Assembly (NCBI GenBank): GCA_030248195.1
Contig: JASAND010026807.1
Coordinates: forward strand, 99,354-163,353
Direction: 5' to 3'
Length of the DNA: 64,000 nucleotides
DNA from: Trissonchulus latispiculum
Lineage: Eukaryota; Nematoda; Enoplea; Enoplida; Ironidae
A program made the position numbers and the translations under genes. Below, piece by piece: positions 11,415 to 23,431 of the stretch; position 1 is the first letter of the stretch, and each line of letters begins with the position of its first letter. The notes under the pieces are model-generated. The model had not been told where the DNA came from, searched no databases, and saw only the letters and a program-made list of their open reading frames with translations.

Positions 11415-12360
11415 GTATGTTAATTTAATTTATTTCTTTTAAACGGCTTGGGGGGTGAAAAAGGTCCCCCCGGGTCCCTGTCTTATTAAAATTTGTTTAA
11501 ATATTTACCAGCTTAGTTCAAGTGTAGGTGTGTAGAACAGTTCAAGTGTTGAACAGTTCAAGTGTACTGTTCAAGTGTTTAAATGTTTAAATGTTTAAAT
11601 ATCACGGCTTTAAAGCTTACGCAACACAAAAGGCTGATCAGATTGGGAGAAGGTACCATCTGCATCAATCGGCCGCAAACATGAGACTTTGGATCCTAAG
11701 GATCCCTCAATAAAATTACGATGTTTTGTTTTTCAAACGGGCCAGCTGGCACCGCACTTTAGCAATCCCCCCTTCCCACCTATGTCAATTAATTGTCCGA
11801 GAGTTAAGGGACGGCCGCCTTCGGGTGGAGCTGCCGAGGTGCGTTCATCGCATAGACGGTGATGGACAAATCTCCAGCCTTGGTAAACGCCTCGGGTAAT
11901 TGTGAAGACAATTATTCGGTGTCAGCCAATCACCCTTCCCCAATAGTCAAAATTTAAAATTATCGTGGCTGACACTACTCCTAACCGGTGCACATCCAAC
12001 TGGAGTGGGGCGTACGAAAAAAATATATATATGTTATTAACGGTGGCAGATACGGCATAGGCATTAACGGTGGCAGATACATAAGCAGTCTCCATTTATT
12101 TTACAATCTAATCTGTGCACCCGCATACGACATCTTTCAGCAACTACTTTTCACAAAGTATAACCTAATTTGCATAACATACACATCTCATCAATTTAAT
12201 TTCTCTACATATTATGTGATCTTACAAAGCAAAGAAGTTTGGTCCAACGACTTTTAGATAAAACCAGTTTCCGAAACCCCCTTACATGTTCATCACATAC
12301 GAGCATGGACTCAGCTAAAATTTAAGCTGTGATGCAGAGCGAAATGCACAGAGAATAATG
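11415..12360. other. intergenic, short repeats only
   Basis: Contains repeated GTTCAAGTG words at 11515-11580 and a 10-bp inverted repeat, GTGTCAGCCA/TGGCTGACAC, around 11920-11975. The structured-looking segment 11810-11910 (GACGGCCGCCTTCGGGTGG) was considered as an RNA but matches no family I can name. Confidence 0.35.
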
Positions 12361-12368
12361 TATAGTAG

Positions 12369-12392
12369 CCGGCTACGCTGAGGCGTAGCCGG
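12369..12392. repeat. perfect 10-bp hairpin of the CCGGC type
   Basis: CCGGCTACGC, loop TGAG, GCGTAGCCGG. One of several short CCGGC-containing hairpins found in otherwise unrelated parts of the window. Confidence 0.85.
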
Positions 12393-12781
12393 AAAAATGT
12401 ACATTTTCAATACGTAACATTTTGCCAGTAATCATTTATCTCTCTCATGATACGTGTATACGTAACCTGTGTATGTATGCCTATGTAGGTACACTGTAGG
12501 GTCACTGTTAACATTGGGTATATAATCCGTACTAAGACACGTGCACCAATGCGTAAATTGCATATAAAAAGGATAGAGAGAGAAGTGACCACTTAGTTTA
12601 ACGTTAAACTATGTGGCCACTTAGTTTAACGTTAAATCCAGTGGCCTTAACGGGTCCCCTAGTTTAACGCGACATATACACCTACAGATCCACAACTTAG
12701 AATTTTCTGAAAGCAATGGAAATGAGCTGCAGGAATTTTGTAACAAGTGGGTTCCTAAACTGCAACTGCTACTACCACCAG

Positions 12782-13226
12782 GAAAAATGGAATTGTTTTA
12801 CGTGATATCAAGAGTGATATTAAAGCTCTTAACTGGTACTTTGCAGACCCATCACAAAACTGCATTGAGCTATCCAATATGGAATTGGTCAAAATACCAT
12901 CTACAGCCGATAATGAATCACTAACTGATCATCAAGGGTGCCCCGCCTACGTGAGTCCTGAATTACTAGTCTTGAACCCGAACTATGCTGGGAAGCCCGC
13001 TGATATCTGGAGATTTGGAGTATTGTTGTATGTTATGGCATATGGCAAGTATCCATTTTATCATTCAACTCCTTCCGGCTTATTCATAAGAATCAGACAT
13101 GGAGTCTTCTCTTTCCCATCTAATCCGGATACGTCAGGCTTATTAAAATAAGTTATTCGAAGCCTGTTTCAAATGAATCACAACTTCTGAAGCATCCATT
13201 GTTTCAATTTACGTTTTGGGAGGAAT
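12782..13226 (+). pseudogene. Tribbles-like pseudokinase fragment, broken
   Basis: An acceptor-like AG at 12780-12781 opens a frame with GIVLRDIK (catalytic-loop equivalent, as in Tribbles 'GIVLRDLK'), then [16 protein letters not shown] (activation-segment/APE region; Tribbles has a [12 protein letters not shown] motif) and [21 protein letters not shown] (helix F/G), then [12 protein letters not shown]. The frame ends at TAA 13149-13151. The expected last piece, SQLLKHPLFQF, follows in another frame up to TAA at about 13224. AATAAA overlaps that end (near 13223). This covers roughly the C-lobe only; the N-lobe is absent. Stop plus frame shift indicate a pseudogene, perhaps a retrocopy or a decayed exon. 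Confidence 0.75.
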
Positions 13227-13244
13227 AAAATTTTACTAAAACAA

Positions 13245-13853
13245 TTTGCAGGCGTTGTGCCATACTGACAATAAACATACCTTCTATTTTAACAATTACT
13301 CATTTTGACAAAAGTAATTGCTTCATACAATGTTCTACATCATTTTTACCAATGAGGAACCTTCCAATGCCAACATCGAAGCCTTTTTCTATCCAACAGC
13401 TGTCTTGAGATGAGACAACTACAAAAAACAGAAATTTTTTAATTGAATTGTATTCTTCCCTTATAGTGTCACAAGTTAAATTTGTTGGGGGTAGCAGTGT
13501 AGATATTTTGGGTGAACTAATATAGAATATATCATTATGGCCTATTTCTACAGCATTGTACTGCGGGAATCCAACTCTCACTATGGTGTGACTTTCAGAC
13601 ATAAATACTTGGAGCTTGGGTAACCAAAGATCAAAAAACATCTTAATTTTTCTTCATGAGTTGAATGAAAACCACGGCGAAATATTTCTAAAGAGTATAA
13701 GAAATATGATCCACGTCGACACAATATAGTTGTTCGAAAGAATGAAGAATAAATACCAGTTCCTTCAATAACTACCAACTTTAGTGGATTTTTGGAAGGT
13801 AACACTGGATCATTGAGAGCAGGAGTGTCTGCTCCAGTCCAAACAACTGGCAT
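13245..13853 (-). pseudogene. paralogue B of an unidentified protein, frame-broken
   Basis: Minus-strand frames 13853-13581 and 13641-13300 carry successive parts of one protein: LKLVVIEGTGIYSSFFRTTI and RRGSYFLYSLEIFRRGF, then KLQVFMSESHTIVRVGF, ending near GFDVGIGRFLIG. The change of frame occurs close to a run of six T's at about 13640. Equivalent segments occur in paralogue A (10445-10925), and both copies are on the same strand 3 kb apart. I do not recognise the family; no membrane segment or signal peptide is evident. The break could be an unrecognised very short intron or an assembly error. Confidence 0.5.
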
Positions 13854-13859
13854 TCTGAT

Positions 13860-15400
13860 GCTGAAATTTAGTTACGTATGCTTTTATACTTGCGAACTTA
13901 AATTTGTCTATATTGTGAGTACGACTGGATGACATGATTTATACCGATGACTTAAATAATTGAGTTGTACCATAATTAAAACATGCAAAGTTGGCTTTAT
14001 TGAAAAATAAATATCACTAGAAATCATTACACTAAATCACTGAAATATTTTCTGTAAGTTCATTGTCTACGGAACATTCTCTATTTGTTTGCTTTCTTCT
14101 GTGGCATGTTGGGCGGTTTCACTGTCCTCTTCATAGTTGGCTAACTTTTGTCAAGTTCATCACGCACTTCATCAGGATTTCCCCAGCCATATTCTCACCC
14201 ATCTATTGATCACGATCTGTGATTCGATCAACATCCAACCCGTTTCCCCAGTGCAGATCAAATCGTGTGCAAAACACAATAATGGAATCAGTCGTATCAA
14301 TAAGAATTTTGACTGAATTATGGCAACGTCTTCGGAGTGCCGATAGGGTTAGAATTTTTTAAGTGCAAGCATGTCAAAGTCAATGACTTAAAATGCCTGT
14401 TCGGGTGTCAGCCCTTTGGAGACAGTAGCAAATTATCCGTTTCTGTGAGTTCAACAATAATTTTGTCATCGTTTTGAAAATAATAATTTTTTAGACAGTT
14501 TGGGTTTCTCAACTTCTTCTTCTTCTTTCTTCGTCTTATTCGAATTTCGAATTGCACAATATCTATTCTTGACATAGATTTGGAGAAGAGTGGGAACGCT
14601 GAAGAAAAACGACTATAGTAGGCTTCAAAAGATATATTGTGCCAATTTTTTTCTGAAATGGTTAAGTTAAACAAGAAAGCTCGGTATTTCGAGAAAAATG
14701 TAAGTGTGAAAGTTTTGTCTGATTTTTGTGCAAGCTTGGGGTCTACTGTTCCAAAAAAACATCGAACACAAAATCCTTCAAAATGGAGTGATTAGTAATG
14801 GAACAGTGACGTGAAATATACTTATTTTGACAAAATAAGCATTGCTGACATTAATTAAATCCTGTTCGTGGTCAAGAATTACGCAGCTCAATTTTACTCG
14901 CATGCGTGGTTAGACGAGCTAATCTTGATTTCCATTTTTCATGCTTGAAGCACACGACTACAAACAAATTTAACCGTGGACTGCACCAATAAAGTTTAAG
15001 AATAGTAGCAGAATAGCCGACAGTAAACTACTGGATTTCCATTCAAAAATAGGACATAGCCTTCTGCTATTCGGTAGCTACTCTTAAATGTTTTGGAGCA
15101 GCCCAGGGTAAGATTCAGTAGACTGCTAAATTTACCAATTTTTAGAGGGACCACTTCTGAAATACGACTATAATTAACACGACTGTTATCTGCGGTGAAA
15201 AACTAGAGCCATAGTGATGATATCTCGGTCGGACAGATCGAACCTTCTTTCTGTACAAATTCCAACACTCCCACCATCTCCAAGGCGTGTGGTATAAGGC
15301 AACTAGTTAATCCCCACCACTTTCACCAACGGCAACACCTAGCTAAGTTAAATTAGCTAAATACTGCTGCAAGGAGCCTACTCTATTCCCGGAGTGAAAT
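13860..15400. other. long stretch without recognised genes
   Basis: AT-rich, unique-looking sequence. A minus frame at 14408-14674 contains a lysine/arginine run but no motif and is not called. No repeat family of this window was recognised. Confidence 0.35.
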
Positions 15401-15410
15401 ATTTCGCGAA

Positions 15411-15790
15411 AATTTGTCTTTCGAGACTTCATTTTTCGAGACACATTGTTTCGGGACTTTTTAGTATTTTGAAATTTTCGTCTGAAATTGAAATTTGAAA
15501 TTTGTGAAACTTTGAAAGTCTCAATACATTTTCAAAAGTCTCGGAATATTTTCAAAAGTCTCAAAATATTTTCATATAAGTCTCGAAATATTTTCAAAAG
15601 TCTCGGAATATTTTCAAAAGTCTCAAAATATTTTCATATATGTCTCGAAATATTTTCATAAGTCTCGACACATTTTAAAAAGTCTCGAAATATTTTACAA
15701 AGTCTGGAAACATATTTTTGTAAAGTCTAAACAAATTCGTAAAATGTCTTAAAACAATTTTTAAAAGTCTCGAAAGTTGAAAATACTTCG
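15411..15790. repeat. minisatellite, about 21-bp unit AAAGTCTCGAAATATTTTC
   Basis: Successive units vary around AAGTCTCGRAATATTTTCA, with spacers AAA or TATA. The best-preserved units are at 15505-15690. Degeneration increases to both sides. Confidence 0.85.
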
Positions 15791-15854
15791 AGACAAATCC
15801 CAACTCTCTGGAAACCTTCGGCACTCACTGTGGACTTAAAGCTGACATAGCCAT

Positions 15855-16095
15855 TAATGTACGTTTATTATTTTGAACAAACTACAAATTTCAGTAAAAA
15901 CATTCAGCACTGAATACACTTATAAGCTCTTTTTGTTTGGAACGCTATTCGACATTGCTTTGAAGCCTTCCTGCTGGCCTCTGCTTCCACGCTGGCCAAG
16001 ATGCTGGTGTTTATGCTGTATAGATATGCGTCTTTGCTGGACCCGCTGCGCGGACATTCATCTTGGTTATGACACTATCAAGCTAAAAATTCCAT
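15855..16095. repeat. diverged repeat, copy 1 of a 15.9/18.15-kb pair
   Basis: Matches 18145-18360 in order: ACTACAAATTTC, AAAACATTCA, a 'GGAAC' segment, 'TGCTGGACCC(A/G)CTGCG(T/C)GGAC' and a short end. The alignment has many differences, so this is an old dispersed or duplicated element. Confidence 0.5.
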
Positions 16096-16104
16096 CCCTT
16101 GGTG

Positions 16105-16215
16105 GAACTTGCGAATTGGCTGAAAATTAGAGCGCATTGGACAGCTGTTAAAGCGCATTGCTTTGCGCTTTAATTTCCAGCTAATTCGAATTAGGCCAAA
16201 GTTAAAGCGCATTAA
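16105..16215. repeat. AAAGCGCATT palindromic repeat, copy 1
   Basis: Repeated AAAGCGCATT words around GACAGCTGTTAAAGCGCA and TTTGCGCTTTAATTT. A similar arrangement is at 17464-17575, with AATTCGAAATAGCTGGAAAC at one side. The parts form an overall inverted repeat (AGCTAATTCGAATTA against TTCGAA-TAGCT). Probably a small MITE present twice. Confidence 0.5.
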
Positions 16216-17463
16216 CTAGGTTGCTATTATGCACTCATCTTATATACTTCAACACTTGGCATATAAAGTCATATAAGTGACTACGCTAAAGCCAGTCCAC
16301 ATCGTTTTCCTCTTTTCTGTTTTACTGGACAGCTGTCGAACAAAGACTTTCGTTTGTCTTTGTCTTTCATATTATAACAGTTGTTTACAAAGCAGGAATT
16401 GTCATTAAAGAAATATCCGTGTCATTAAACTTGCCCTCATTTAATCAGTTCCCTCAATAGTGTTGGCACATTTGAAGTTTAATTCTGACATTTACACAGT
16501 TATTTGGCGCATAAGCTTCTAAAACAGTAAAACATGTTTTCTTAGTGTTCACTTTGGAGTCTCGTTTAGTGATAAATAGTGATATATAAATTTAACAATT
16601 TAACAATGACTTGCTTTTTATTCTTATTTTTTCAATTAAATTAAAATTAATTCTTCCTTTTGAAATCAATTGGAATAAGTATCATGTTAGTTTATTTTTA
16701 TATCAAGCCAATACGTATTCATTAATAATTTTATATTCCTATCCAACAGCAGTGCCAGCCAATGATGACTGACACTGAAGTCTAATTGAAGTTTTCTTTT
16801 TCCTTAGACGTCTACATGCGAAGTAAATTTGAAATTCTGCAGAAACATTGTGCTAGGTCCCTACATCCCTACTTTGATTTATACTTAAAATATTTTGCGA
16901 ATTTTTATCAGAAAACTGTAGGTTCGGATCACAGGATATGTCAGCGTGATAATAGCTATTATTTATAAAATTTATAAGATGTCAAAGTTTCGCTACTATT
17001 AATTATGCTGCCTCGATTATTTGTAAAGCAGCCAAAATTGATGCAAACGTAGACGAAAAGCCAATAATTACATGACATGCCTAAATTTTGCCGATTCTTT
17101 TTCTGTGACTGCAAATTTTTTTATTAACTGTTATAACTTGTTTTACATACAATACCTGATTTTAGCTTTGCAGTATCATATTAGCTCCAAAATACCAAGT
17201 TCTCATAGGAGGAATTCTTCCCTTAGTTTTAGGGGGGGGGGGGTGGAATTTATTCAATGATCCGTAGTTTCTAGTTTTAGCCGGTTAGCTAGTTAAGTTA
17301 GCCGCCAGGAAAAATATATTCGACTGTCTGATGATGGGGTGACTTATATTACCTGTGCCTGACCTTCATATATCGGCATACATGTTTCTAGCGAGAGCAT
17401 GGCTTAGTGCCTGATCATCATATATTAGTTTTCAGCGAGACTACGACATAATACATATATAGT
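16216..17463. other. no recognised gene
   Basis: AT-rich sequence with a poly-G run at 17232-17242. No coding or structural signal that I can support. Confidence 0.35.
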
Positions 17464-17575
17464 TAATTCGAAATAGCTGGAAACTAAAGCGCACTAAGTC
17501 AAACGTCAAAGCGCGCTAGACAGCTGTTAAAGCGCAATACTTTGCGCCCTAATTTTCGGCTAATGCGCTAAGTTC
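17464..17575. repeat. AAAGCGC palindromic repeat, copy 2
   Basis: Second, diverged copy of the repeat at 16105-16215, sharing GACAGCTGTTAAAGCGCAAT and TTTGCGC near its centre. Confidence 0.5.
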
Positions 17576-17594
17576 CTGCACACGGTGGAAGTTT

Positions 17595-18770
17595 TAGCTT
17601 GATAATGCCATTTTGCTAATTTAACCTTTTGCCTTGCCAATTTTGTTCTCGTGGTATCGTGTTTCAATTTTAATTCAACGTCTAAGGGCGTTCTTCTTCA
17701 TTTTATTTCAATTTTTAGAGACCATAAATGATTAAGTGACCAAATTGACAACTTTGTCCACATAAACACGAAAGCTTAAACTACTCTCCTTAAACGACAT
17801 TGTTGGTATACCCGGAAATGAAAGAATATTACATCGTGAAAGTTTCACTTTTTGCGATAATTTGACGATGATTAGAATCTATCAGGATAACCGCCAAAGT
17901 TGACAAAAATTTACACTGGAGAAAAGTTCAAACTTCAGCGGCGGGTTCTGACCGCATTTCTACAACTAGGAGGTCGTCAATACCTTTATGGATAGCTCTA
18001 CCTGGTCTTACGAAAGTTCCTAAAAGAAAAACATTATAACTTGAAAATTCAATTTTTGGCGATGTTTTTTCCGAATTACGGTAGAATGCCAAAATTGCTA
18101 TTTGGCCAAGTTTGAGGAGTAGGAAAAATATGGAAACAACACGTACATATATTTTGAATAAGCTACAAATTTCGTCAAAACATTCAACAATGAACACACT
18201 CTTGTTTATTAAGCTCTTTATATGTTTGGAACAATTTTGGACATGTTTTCGAATGCTTCTTGCAGGCCCCTGTTTTCATGCTGACCATTACAGGCTGGTA
18301 TTGATATTATATTCGTTTTTGCTGGACCCACTGCGTGGACTTCCACCTTTGTTATGCTAATTTAGCTTTACCATGTAGCTTTTGTTTTTCGTAGTGTCAT
18401 GTTTCTTCTTTAATGCAACTTCTAAAATGCGGATTTCTCCATTTTATGGAAATTTTAAGGTGATTATCTAGACACAATAGACAGTTTTGTTTTACAATTT
18501 GTTTTGATTGCGATTAAAGAACAAATACTATATGTTTAAACCACGCGTGTTTTACACATCCTTGTTGACAGTCTACAGTGATATTCATTGACATTTTAAT
18601 AACTCCTTAGCGTGGTCAAAAACGCTCAGAATCGACCGCCAAAGTTGACAAAAAATTACACGCTGGCAATGTTAAAACTTCAGCGGCGGGTGCTGAGCGC
18701 ATTTATACACCTGGGGGGGGGGGGTCAATACCTATATAGATAGTTCTATGTGCTCTACAAATGCTTAAAA
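17595..18770. repeat. degenerate direct duplication with a period near 730 bp
   Basis: 17895-18020 (CCGCCAAAGTTGACAAAA, then CAGCGGCGGGTTCTGA, then GTCAATACC) recurs at 18635-18755 (CCGCCAAAGTTGACAAAA, CAGCGGCGGGTGCTGA, GTCAATACC). 17595-17790 similarly recalls 18360-18560. The right member includes a G run at 18712-18722. Non-coding as far as visible. Confidence 0.6.
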
Positions 18771-18987
18771 ATAAATAAATCAATAAAAATGAATCAAAGA
18801 TTAATAATTCACTTCGCATTAACTTGTATTTAGCAAAGTTGGAGAAATACTGTCAAACCTTAGTATGAATGTATCCTGAACCACCAAAGATGTATCACAC
18901 ACCGATAACAGTAATTGTTGCGTTTGTTTTAGATTATTCTTCTGCTTCTGCTTCTTCTACTTCTTTTCTTTTTCTTCTGGAACCAAA

Positions 18988-19112
18988 ATGGTTGAGCTTT
19001 TTGGAGACAGCTGTGTTGATAGGCTTAGGAAGGCCAAAGTTCTGTCTTTGCCGTGTTGGTGGCTTAACGGCGCTGGATTAGAAGAGGTCGTTGCCAGGAT
19101 TCCCGAGATTAA
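18988..19112 (+). pseudogene. SGNH-hydrolase-like fragment
   Basis: A short frame reads ELFGDSCVDRLRKA, then WWLNGAGLEEVVARIPEI. The 'GDS..D.L' block and the following 'NGAGl..v...i' strand resemble block I and II of SGNH/GDSL hydrolases, and recall the better fragment at 20237-20978. Downstream codons to 19359 lack motifs. Probably a relic of the same type of element. Confidence 0.4.
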
Positions 19113-19359
19113 GGGGAGGGGGGTCGCGAATTTTCGAATTTTTTCGAATCTCCGATTTTTCTCATTTTCACATATTTTGTACTTCACATGGGCCCCCACA
19201 AAACAAGACAATTGCGCTTGTTGCAAAACTTTCCCTATCATTCACAATAAGCCTCCAAAGGTGACCCGGACATGTGTTAAGCATAGGAAAACGAAAAAGT
19301 TAGGAAAATTTTGCGGTAACCAAAGTTGTGCAAGTTGTGCGCTGTGCAAGAGCAAATGA

Positions 19360-20236
19360 GCTATAACTTGGCACAATGTTAATCTGGACTAGGTAGCGTG
19401 TAAATATCTATATGATGTGTTTTTGCGTTAGCTCAGCGATTTTCTATAAATTTTCAAAGTTAGATGAAGTGGGTTTTTGCACAATTCTGACTTGCCAAAA
19501 TGTCACCAAAGAAATGTTTCGTCATGGCCTGAGCTAACAATTCACTGCACAGCTTTCGCGTATAGATATTAACACAGTACACAAATAGAGGTTCAATTTG
19601 CATACGCACAATCTATGCTGCTGCTTGTGAGTAGTTCACAGTTTTGGTTACCGCGTTGGCGTTTTGCTTCAAAATACGTCATTTTCTTAAATTTTTGGAT
19701 ATAATGGTCTATAAGTAGGGTGAAACCCGAGACATTCCAACAAAATTTGGTGTGTCATTGTGCACATATGAAAGAAAGATGTGTGCTAAGTTTCACTGCA
19801 ATTGCTTGTGTTTTGCGTTGGCTACATACTACGATAGTATGGCGGACACCTATGGGCAAAATTTCAAATTTTCCAAATATAGCCAAATTTTATATCAAAT
19901 TGAAGTTCTCAATGTCCTGAACATTTTATCTTCTTGCACTAAGTCTCTACAAAGCAGTATGAGAAAGTTAGAGAGCATTAAATTTTGAAGGAAATAACAG
20001 TCGGAGTAACCTTGGCCAAATCTTTCAAGTGCCCTTTCTCGCATGTTGCCTGCCTGTCACTGTAATTTCTGCACTAATTTATTAGTGCAGAATTAAGTAA
20101 TAAATAAACACCAGATTTTTCTGTAGTTGATCCGATCTGAACTCAAAGACACTTTTTTATGTTTTCTTTCAAATTCATCTTACGTTACACATGCTTAAAA
20201 TAAATTATAAATTGAAAATTTGTTGCTTTTTAGATA
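19360..20236. other. no recognised gene
   Basis: AT-rich; short open frames without motifs. The TTTAG just before 20237 could be a former splice acceptor of the downstream SGNH-like region. Confidence 0.35.
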
Positions 20237-20978
20237 ATTGCTATCTATGGGGATTCTTGGATAGACGACCTGCAGAATCGAGGCCGTCTGCCCTTTCGAT
20301 GCTTTGGTTTCCGTGGAGCGGGTCTCGGAAACGGTTCAGCGTCTTTCCCATTCGAACCTTAAGGGGTTTGAAACTGTCGTCATCCTGGCGGGACTTAATG
20401 ATCAGTCCAAAAAGCCGTCGGATTGGAAAACGTAAGGCAAATTCAGCCCTAAAACGGATGGGAGGTCCATTAGTGTGAGATACTTCCGGGCCAGCGAGAA
20501 ACTTTGGAATCTCTGCAAGAAGCACCAGGACTAAACCTTTGTCCTCTACTCTATTCCTCCCTTGCAGCGCTACTTTGACGAAAATCCGGCTGTCCGGACC
20601 ATTGGCGATATGAATTCTGATCCTCCAGAAGGTTCCTCGACACTACCGCAACTACAGCAACGTAGGCAGAGATGTCTACAGATTAACAAAGCGGTATTAC
20701 CACCTTTCTCATCGCATCCGCAACCTGCAGTTCTAGTGGCTGGATCCGTTCTTTTCCGGATCATCGACTGCAGACTGTGGAAAGAGGACAATTACCACCT
20801 CTCGTCGGATGGACTAAAAGAATTTAGCTATTTCCTGGAGGATGCTCTTCGCGATTTGGACGACAGCCACTGGTGGAATATGGACAATGAGGACAAGGAG
20901 GACGAGGAAATGGAGGTCGACCAGCAGGAAGACGAGGGGGAGGAATTTGTAGTAGTGGACCAGGTTGGTGAAGGGTAA
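20237..20978 (+). pseudogene. SGNH-hydrolase-like region of a tyrosine-recombinase element
   Basis: Frame 20237-20360 reads AIYGDSWIDDLQNRGRLPFR (block I, nucleophile in GDSW) and ends at TAA. The next frame starts near 20358 with ETVVILAGLNDQSKK (block III, Asn in GLND) and runs, with two in-frame TAA stops, into the open segment 20562-20978, which has DNYHLSSDGLKEFSYFLE (block V, D-x-x-H), followed by a strongly acidic tail. The blocks are in canonical SGNH order and spacing, so the domain call is fairly safe. One frame shift and two stops show it is not functional. It sits directly upstream of a tyrosine recombinase remnant in the same orientation, probably once one polyprotein or adjacent genes. 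Confidence 0.65.
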
Positions 20979-21480
20979 GAGAAAGAAGAGGAGGAGCACT
21001 CCTCGACTCAATCACTACAGGATCCAGCCGCTTATGTACCAGATGCTCCCGTTCGTAAGTGGCTGACGCAGTATTTGTTCTTGCCGACGCCAAGAGAGTA
21101 TGGTGATACTGCTCAATCCGCTCTTCAGAAAAAACCGATGGCATTCGCTATTCGACTGCGCGGAACCAAACCACAGTGGAATATATTGCTCATCTTCAAA
21201 AAAAGGCAATAAAAAACTATGCATTGCCCGGTTTTTCGGCTATTTAACGCATGCATTCAGCGATTGGCAGAAACCGGGCGAGCTGACAAGAGACCATATC
21301 TTACTTATTCAGAGATGGCAAGGTGGAGGCATTTTTCCTTGTTTTGGACTGATGTGGGGTTGATCCATCCAGAGTCATAGCTTGATGTACCAACCTCGAT
21401 AAATTTCTGGAAAGAAGCTTCAGGAGCCATGGATTTCACAAAATTCAGCTCAAATCAGTGGCTTTAAAAGCTACGTTAAT
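20979..21480 (+). pseudogene. linker between SGNH-like and recombinase-like parts
   Basis: Plus-strand coding-like sequence continues, with interruptions: near 21005-21210 a frame with DAPVRKWLTQYLFLPTPRE and, near 21300-21350, LFRDGKVEAFFLVLD. Stops and frame changes are frequent. The composition (GC-rich, codon-like) matches the neighbouring segments, so it is treated as part of the same dead element. The linker is not assigned to a family. Confidence 0.4.
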
Positions 21481-21511
21481 GCACAGGAAACGAAGCTACG
21501 AAACAAAAAGT

Positions 21512-22070
21512 GCCAAGCGATGTTCTTGAACCGGGAACTGCATGATTTCCACGAAGTTGCCCGCGTTTTCCGAGAAATTAAGAAAACTATCGAGGCCACG
21601 GTGGCACAGATGAAGGCCAAGCAGTCTAAGTTTGGCGAGTTCAGCGATGACGACACATTGTGGATACTGAGCTTTGTGTCTGCCACCTTAGTTCTGCGCC
21701 AATGCCATCGTCCTTGTAATATGACGCGAACCGAATTTGAGAAGGCAGAGAGGGTCGAGAGAGGCTACTAGGTGTTTTACGTTGCTAGGATCTTTGAGCA
21801 CAAGACGGGCAAGACCCGACCTGGTACCTGCATCATGGATCGTCAGCTGAGGAGGGCTATCTATGCCTATTTGAAGGGTTACAGAGTTCATCACAACCCC
21901 AAAGATACCAGCCTGAAGGATAGGCTCTTCCTCAATACAAATGGAGGAAAAGTGAGAGTCACTGTCTTGAACCTTCGCTTTCAGCGCCTCTACGCTACAA
22001 AGGTCCATTCACTGCGACAATGGCAAGGGTACTTTTGAATACGAGTCTCCACGACATGGACACTAGACGG
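21512..22070 (+). pseudogene. tyrosine recombinase-like (Crypton-type) remnant
   Basis: The frame from about 21512 reads SFVSATLVLRQCHRPCNMTR, then FEKAERVERGY, an in-frame TAG (21769-21771), then FYVARIFEHKTGKTRPGTC, LRRAIYAYLKGYR and RLFLNTNGGKV. The pattern 'L..R..RP..v.nmt..ef..A' followed by 'v..HKT....pa' and 'lF.t..G' is that of eukaryotic Crypton-like tyrosine recombinases (box I Arg within RPC/RPG). The HxxR...Y end is not recognisable; after about 22040 the frame shifts and degenerates. Together with the SGNH-like region upstream it is one broken mobile element, later split by the MITE at 22469-23131. Confidence 0.55.
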
Positions 22071-22468
22071 CATAGGATCCCCGATTTCGATTTCGCTAAG
22101 GTTGCAGATTTTCTCAGTCAGATCGTCAATGTAGCGCGGAGCATATACGCAAAGCCTATAAGCGACGTCTTGGTCGACAGCTACCATGTCGCCCGACACA
22201 GGGAATCGATGAGTGTCAAAATGCCCAAACAGTTAGTCCTCAGCCACCGCAATTTATACCTTGGCGCTGGCGAGCAAGCCGACGTGGAATCCAAAAGAAG
22301 AGAGACAATCAGACCGACGTGGAATCCGACCAAGAGGAGTGAGAAGATGCACAGGATGACCAAGACCAGCCGGCCGTTCCATTACACGAGCGCGATGCTT
22401 CTGCTGCAGTGGCTCCTTCAGATGGTGAACCAGGACCGACCCAGGTCGACGTCGACAACGCCGACAAC

Positions 22469-23131
22469 TAAGCATGGGCACGAATATCGAATTATTCGAA
22501 CAAACATTTGAATTATTTGTTAATTTCTAAGTAAGTATCCAATATTCAGGCGAATTTTCAGAATCTTTGCTGACTTCTGCATTAAAATGAGAGTGATCCC
22601 ACAAAGAATAGTATATATTATGTGTGCTAAAATTGCAAAGATCTTCAGGTAATCGTTCGGTCCTAGAACTATTATAAATGCACACTCGACTCATCTACAA
22701 CAGCTTTAGTAGTTGGCCAAATATTTTATTGTACTTTGTACGTTGTGTTCTACAGCGCACATTATTGCAGTATTGGAGCGTTCGGTGTATTGACTCGTTT
22801 CTATACTGCTCGTTCTGATCCATTCCAAACAGCTTATCGTATAATTTTACCAAGTAAAGCTGTGTTCCACCATCACCATTCCATCCAAAATGTTGACCAC
22901 ATAAATGCTGTGACTGTAAAATATTTTGCTGACGCTGTACACTCCCGGAAAGGGTTCTTTAGCTTATTCATAATTTTTCAGCATTCAAGATGTGAGCTAA
23001 TATAAATTAAGACTTAGGAATTTTCGTGTTTGAAATTGGAATATTCGAATAATTCGCGAAATATTCGAATAGCACCTCACGAATAGTGACGAATATTCGA
23101 ATACCAGTTTTACTATTCGTGCCCATGCTTA
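22469..23131. mobile_element. 663-bp MITE with ATTCGAATA-rich ends
   Basis: Perfect 17-bp terminal inverted repeats: TAAGCATGGGCACGAAT at 22469-22485 and its complement at 23115-23131. Subterminal regions repeat GAATATTCGAA. No transposase. The TIR resembles hAT-type 'GGGCACGAA' ends, but no clear 8-bp target duplication is seen. It interrupts the tyrosine-recombinase element, whose codons resume after 23131. Confidence 0.8.
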
Positions 23132-23431
23132 ACGTTCGACAGAGCCAAGGACGCTACGGTGTTGCGCGTGCAGGAGGACTCAAAAGAAAGATACTGAAGC
23201 GTGTTTCCTTCAACACTTCTTAGAAACCCTCCGTTCCACTGCAGCCTGGGCTGAAGAACCATTCCGCTACCGTGAATTTCCTCTCACAATTGACTTCGAC
23301 TTTCGAGGCTACCTGGCCTGTCACAATTGAGGGGAGGAGGCCCAAGCCTCAGAAATATCCCATTATATGATATATCCAGAGCAGACCATGAGTTGGATGA
23401 AGCTGAGCTGACAAGACGCTTGGAAAATCTG

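Noticed and set aside
11800..11910. Possible structured RNA (rRNA or snRNA fragment)
   Set aside because: GC-rich and stem-forming, but it matches no RNA family I can recognise.
14408..14674. 88-codon minus-strand frame with a Lys/Arg run
   Set aside because: Low-complexity CTT-rich DNA explains the run; no other protein evidence.
22469..23131. 8-bp hAT target duplication for the ATTCGAATA MITE
   Set aside because: Flanks CCGACAAC and ACGTTCGA do not match; only the inverted repeats support the element.
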